From positions 1 to 64,000 of the forward strand of contig JAKSJO010000014.1 of the NCBI GenBank assembly GCA_024398125.1: 64,000 bases of DNA. Direction: 5' to 3'. Every line of letters begins with the position of its first letter. Position 1 is the first letter of the stretch. The DNA is from Bacteroidales bacterium. Its GTDB lineage: Bacteria; Bacteroidota; Bacteroidia; Bacteroidales; UBA932. The notes under the pieces are model-generated. The model ran no database searches, was not told where the DNA came from, and saw only the letters and a program-made list of their open reading frames with translations. Below, one piece after another: positions 61,055 to 64,000 of the stretch. A program made the translations under genes and the position numbers.

Positions 61055-62515
61055 ATGGCAAACAACAAGTTAAATGTGAAGTATTGTGTGCTTCTGCCAA
61101 TCGTGCTGATCCTCACAATCTTACTCATGGTAGTCCCAACAAGCTTCTTCGGCATTGACGGACTTACCGTTCTCCAGCAGCGCACCATCGCGCTCTTCGT
61201 TTTCGCCGCACTCATGTGGATCTTTGAGATCATCCCTAGCTGGACCACATCTGTTGCTGTGATTGTCATCTCTCTCCTTATCCTTTCAAACAAGGGACTT
61301 GGTTTCCTCATGGTAGACGCCAGCGGCAATGCTCTTGAGGGAACAATGGCTTACACCAAGCTTATGTCTGCATTCGCAGACCCTGTTGTAATGCTCTTCC
61401 TCGGAGGATTCTGCCTTGCCATCATGGCACAGAAGTATGGCCTCGACGTCACTCTCGCCAAGGCACTCCTCAAGCCATTCGGAACCAACCCTAAGATGGT
61501 GCTTCTCGGCTTCCTCTCAGTGATCGCAGTATTCTCTATGTTCATGAGCAACACTGCTACCGCTGCCATGATGCTTGCGTTCCTCGCACCTGTGCTTGCT
61601 ACCTTCCCAGAGGGTGACAAGGGTAAGATCGCTCTCGCGCTCTCGATCCCTGTTTCAGCAAACATCGGTGGTATCGGTACCACCATCGGTACCCCTCCTA
61701 ATGGAACCGCAGTCTCAAACCTCGAGACCATCGGCATGGGCATTTCATTCGGCGAGTGGGCTATCCACATGATTCCATTCGTGATCATCATGATTCTCGT
61801 TGCATGGGTGGTCCTTCAGGTCATGTTCCCATTCTCTACCAAGAAGCTTGAAGTCAAGATTCCTGAGAACGACAAGCCTACAACATGGAGAACCTACGTA
61901 GTATGGACCACATTCGCAATCACCATCCTTCTTTGGGCTACAGAGCAGATTCACCATGTAAGTTCTAACGTAGTCGCTCTCGTTCCTCTCGCAGTCTTCG
62001 TATGTACCGGCTGTTTCGACAAGGAGGACATCAAGCAGATCGACTGGAGCGTGCTCTGGCTCGTTGCCGGAGGCTTCGCACTCGGTTATGCAATGCTCGA
62101 CATCAGCAAGGGTGGTACCGGTCTCGGTGCGGCTCTCGTGAATGCAATTCCATTCGGCGAGATGTCAATCATCCTTGTATTCGTTGTTGCAGGTCTCGTT
62201 TGCTACCTCCTCTCAAACTTCATCAGCAACTCAGCAACTGCAGCTCTCCTTATCCCTATCCTTCTCTATGTTTCACAGGGACTCAGCAGCAATCCTGCAT
62301 TCGAGAGCTTCGGCGGCACCAAGGCAATGGTTTGCTTCGTGGCAACCTGTGCATCCCTCGCGATGCTCATGCCTATCTCAACCCCACCAAATGCAATCGC
62401 ATTCTCTACCGGTCTCATCAAGACCAAGGATATGCTCAAGGTTGGTGGCGTTATCGGTGCTATCGGTCTCGTGTTCGCCTTCTTCTGGCTTACCAAGATC
62501 TTCCCATTCGCTTAA
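61055..62515 (+). CDS. DASS/SLC13-family sodium:dicarboxylate (or sulfate) symporter
   Basis: A 486-residue polytopic inner membrane protein of about 11-12 helices. It carries the two diagnostic Ser-Asn-Thr-type clamshell motifs (MSNTATAAMML and SNSATAALLIP) and the paired TPPNGTA and STPPNAI loops that bind sodium and anion. Family members take up C4-dicarboxylates, citrate or sulfate. Fermentative context and the nearby oadA-type gene favour dicarboxylates. The start at 61055 (MANNKLN) is chosen because the longer frame would run into the promoter. A porin gene follows. Confidence 0.92.
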   Translation: MANNKLNVKYCVLLPIVLILTILLMVVPTSFFGIDGLTVLQQRTIALFVFAALMWIFEIIPSWTTSVAVIVISLLILSNKGLGFLMVDASGNALEGTMAYTKLMSAFADPVVMLFLGGFCLAIMAQKYGLDVTLAKALLKPFGTNPKMVLLGFLSVIAVFSMFMSNTATAAMMLAFLAPVLATFPEGDKGKIALALSIPVSANIGGIGTTIGTPPNGTAVSNLETIGMGISFGEWAIHMIPFVIIMILVAWVVLQVMFPFSTKKLEVKIPENDKPTTWRTYVVWTTFAITILLWATEQIHHVSSNVVALVPLAVFVCTGCFDKEDIKQIDWSVLWLVAGGFALGYAMLDISKGGTGLGAALVNAIPFGEMSIILVFVVAGLVCYLLSNFISNSATAALLIPILLYVSQGLSSNPAFESFGGTKAMVCFVATCASLAMLMPISTPPNAIAFSTGLIKTKDMLKVGGVIGAIGLVFAFFWLTKIFPFA

Positions 62516-62532
62516 TCTGAAAACTTAAATAG

Positions 62533-62570
62533 CGCACAGGTGTATTGGATGTACGCCTGTGCGTATGTTT
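62533..62570 (+). terminator. Hairpin between symporter and porin genes
   Basis: CGCACAGG-T-GTA pairs with TAC-G-CCTGTGCG (one G-T pair) around about 8 bases, then TATGTTTT. It may be a terminator or attenuator, because the porin ATG is only 16 bp later. Confidence 0.65.
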
Positions 62571-62585
62571 TAACAACCAATGTGT

Positions 62586-63785
62586 ATGAAAACCAAAATC
62601 TTCGTTGCAGGTGCTCTCGCACTCTGCTCGCTTACAGCTTCCGCACAGGATGCTCAGCTCAAGTTCTACGGTTTCATCCGTAATTTCGCACATGTCGACA
62701 CCCACGAGATGACTGCGGGCACAGCTGACCTCTTCAGCTATGGTCCTAAGGACAACGACAATACCAATGCGACTTACCACTTCACAGCCATCACCAGCCG
62801 TCTCGGTCTTGACGTGACCGGCTACCAGTATGGCAACATGTCTGCTACCGCAAAGATCGAGGCAGACTTCTACAATGGTGTATCAGGTGTTACCGGTACC
62901 GCTCTTTTCCGTCTCCGCCAGGCATATGTTACCCTCGGATGGAAGGGCGAGAATGGCGTTTCAAGCTCCCTCAAGGTCGGTCAGGCATGGCATCCTATGG
63001 CTGCCGACATGCCGGACGTGATCTCTCTCAACACCGGCGCACCATTCGGCCCATTCGCAAGAACTCCGCTTGCGCAGTATGACAGAAACTTCAACAGCGC
63101 ATGGTCTCTCACCGCAGCTGCAGTATGGCAGATGCAGTATACCTCTGCTGGTCCTGAAGGTGCTTCTGCAAACTATATCAAGTATGGCGGTATTCCAGAG
63201 CTCTATGCAGGTATCACCTACAAGGGCGCAGACGGTCTCGTAAGAGCAGGTATCGATGTTCTCAATATCAAGCCTGTTGTTTCTTCATCAAAGTATCTTA
63301 CCGCAGTGAGCCCATTCCTCTATGCACAGTACAAGAAGGATCTCTTCTCTGCCAAGTTCAAGACTATCTATGCTCAGTCAGGCGAGCAGGTATGTCTCAA
63401 TGGTGGCTATGGCGTCGCTGAAGATGGAAGCTATACTCCAACTACCAACTCATCAAGCTGGGTAAGCCTTTCATATGGCAAGGATTGGCAGTACGTTCTC
63501 TTCGGAGGTCTCTCAAAGAATTTCGGTACCAACAAGGCTCTTGCTGACGCAAGCGAATTCTGGTTCAGCAAGAACAGCGCAGCCAACATGAACACCATGT
63601 ACCGAGTAACTCCAACCATCATCCGCAATCTCGGAAAGGTTGCTGTCGCTCTTGAGTACGAGCTTACAGCTGTTCAGTATGGTGACAAGGCAAAGGGAAT
63701 GAACCTTTCAAAGGGTCTCTACGACCAGGGTCTCCACTGGGTAAGCAACAACCGTATCCAGATGATGCTCAAGTACACATTCTAA
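62586..63785 (+). CDS. Outer membrane beta-barrel porin
   Basis: A 399-residue protein with a signal peptide (about 1-20, ending SAQ). It shows alternating hydrophobic/aromatic strands from KFYGFIRNFAHVD to the C-terminal MMLKYTF, which has the terminal Phe recognised by BamA. The layout resembles trimeric diffusion porins, including DcaP-like dicarboxylate porins; that resemblance is by eye only. Its place after the anion symporter suggests a matched outer/inner membrane uptake pair. An ATG two codons earlier (62580) is possible. Confidence 0.85.
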   Translation: MKTKIFVAGALALCSLTASAQDAQLKFYGFIRNFAHVDTHEMTAGTADLFSYGPKDNDNTNATYHFTAITSRLGLDVTGYQYGNMSATAKIEADFYNGVSGVTGTALFRLRQAYVTLGWKGENGVSSSLKVGQAWHPMAADMPDVISLNTGAPFGPFARTPLAQYDRNFNSAWSLTAAAVWQMQYTSAGPEGASANYIKYGGIPELYAGITYKGADGLVRAGIDVLNIKPVVSSSKYLTAVSPFLYAQYKKDLFSAKFKTIYAQSGEQVCLNGGYGVAEDGSYTPTTNSSSWVSLSYGKDWQYVLFGGLSKNFGTNKALADASEFWFSKNSAANMNTMYRVTPTIIRNLGKVAVALEYELTAVQYGDKAKGMNLSKGLYDQGLHWVSNNRIQMMLKYTF

Positions 63786-63800
63786 TCTCATCTGAACAAT

Positions 63801-63838
63801 AAAAAAGAGGTTCCGTTTTAAGCGGAACCTCTTTTTTA
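63801..63838. terminator. Bidirectional terminator between the porin and the minus-strand gene
   Basis: AAAAAAGAGGTTCCG pairs perfectly with CGGAACCTCTTTTTT around TTTTAAG. It has runs of A and T on both sides and so serves both converging genes. Confidence 0.92.
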
Positions 63839-63853
63839 TTATATGGTATACTA

Positions 63854-64000
63854 TTAATACTTGTTGAGAGGATAACCGGCGGTCATCTGGTGAACTCTCT
63901 TGGTGATGTCCTCGAGGACAGCCTTGTGAGCTGCGAGAGAAGCTGCCTGCTCTGCGTTAGGAGTTTCACCTGCCTTGAGTGAGAGAGCCTCGATGTTCTT
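63854..64000 (-). CDS. Unidentified protein, C-terminal 48 residues (partial)
   Basis: The minus strand is open from the window edge to a TAA at 63854-63856, just after the bidirectional terminator. The visible tail is helical and Ala/Glu/Lys-rich (LKAGETPNAEQAA) and ends with AGYPLNKY. Codon use matches the highly biased neighbouring genes, so it is probably a real and well-expressed gene. I do not recognise the family from this fragment. Confidence 0.7.
   Translation of the reverse strand, partial: KNIEALSLKAGETPNAEQAASLAAHKAVLEDITKRVHQMTAGYPLNKY

Noticed and set aside
1..64000. CRISPR arrays, insertion sequences, phage genes, rRNA operons, toxin-antitoxin pairs
   Set aside because: I looked for regularly spaced repeats, transposase or integrase motifs, and rRNA sequence, and saw none. 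The only RNA gene found is tRNA-His.

Overview
The window comes from a member of the Bacteroidetes, most likely an anaerobic gut-type Bacteroidales. Supporting evidence: a SusC/SusD pair, a sigma-54 gene, an Rpb6-like omega subunit, BamD and Skp/OmpH genes in Bacteroidetes-style order, a fused gamma-alpha 2-oxoacid:ferredoxin oxidoreductase, and many promoters with the Bacteroidetes -7 element TAnnTTTG instead of a classical -10/-35 pair. I cannot fix the genus from sequence alone. Almost all of the DNA is housekeeping core genome. I see no prophage, insertion sequence, CRISPR array or plasmid gene.

Layout. 1-2.4 kb: the end of a SusC-type TonB-dependent transporter and its SusD lipoprotein. 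2.5-7 kb: metH-metF, the methyl-tetrahydrofolate to methionine branch. 7.1-12.5 kb: a small accessory segment with a GH27 alpha-galactosidase, a secreted HExxH metallopeptidase-like lipoprotein, a previously hidden 37-residue membrane peptide gene, a seven-helix membrane AraC regulator and a NamZ-type muramidase. 12.6-14.8 kb: an AAE-family transporter and a low-molecular-weight tyrosine phosphatase. 14.8-35.0 kb: an unbroken 20-kb run on the minus strand. Read from its promoter it is mraZ-rsmH-ftsL-ftsI-murE-mraY-murD-ftsW-murG-murC-ftsQ-ftsA-ftsZ, followed by gltX, a serine hydrolase, rpiB, truB and a TlpA-like thioredoxin protein. Three tandem MraZ-type operator boxes lie upstream of mraZ.

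35.2-47 kb: tRNA-His, an OadA/PycB-type carboxyltransferase, radC and miaB (overlapping tail to tail), a lipoprotein-SPOR-rpoN operon, a NigD-like lipoprotein, a Fur-family regulator divergent from trxB, then bamD-rpoZ-recN. 47-56 kb: a LysM/ligand-binding protein, a glycosyltransferase, OmpH and pdxJ on the minus strand, facing nadK-uppS-bamA-ompH on the plus strand; this is an envelope-biogenesis block. 56-64 kb: korAB, gdhA, a nitroreductase, a DASS-family anion symporter and a porin. Together with the carboxyltransferase these point to amino-acid and dicarboxylate fermentation. The window ends in the 3' end of an unidentified minus-strand gene.

The most unusual feature is a 126-bp, multiply palindromic DNA element inserted in frame inside truB (15532-15657). 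It has a long outer stem, two inner hairpins and a repeated GGGAGGGGCC core, and it adds 42 codons to the enzyme. It looks like a REP/RPE-type mobile palindromic element that is tolerated as protein. Other points of note: a Glu where GH27 enzymes normally carry the Asp acid/base, a biotinyl-like domain without its lysine, two promoters so close to their start codons that the mRNAs should be leaderless, and a general habit of convergent genes ending within 0-10 bp of each other or overlapping.
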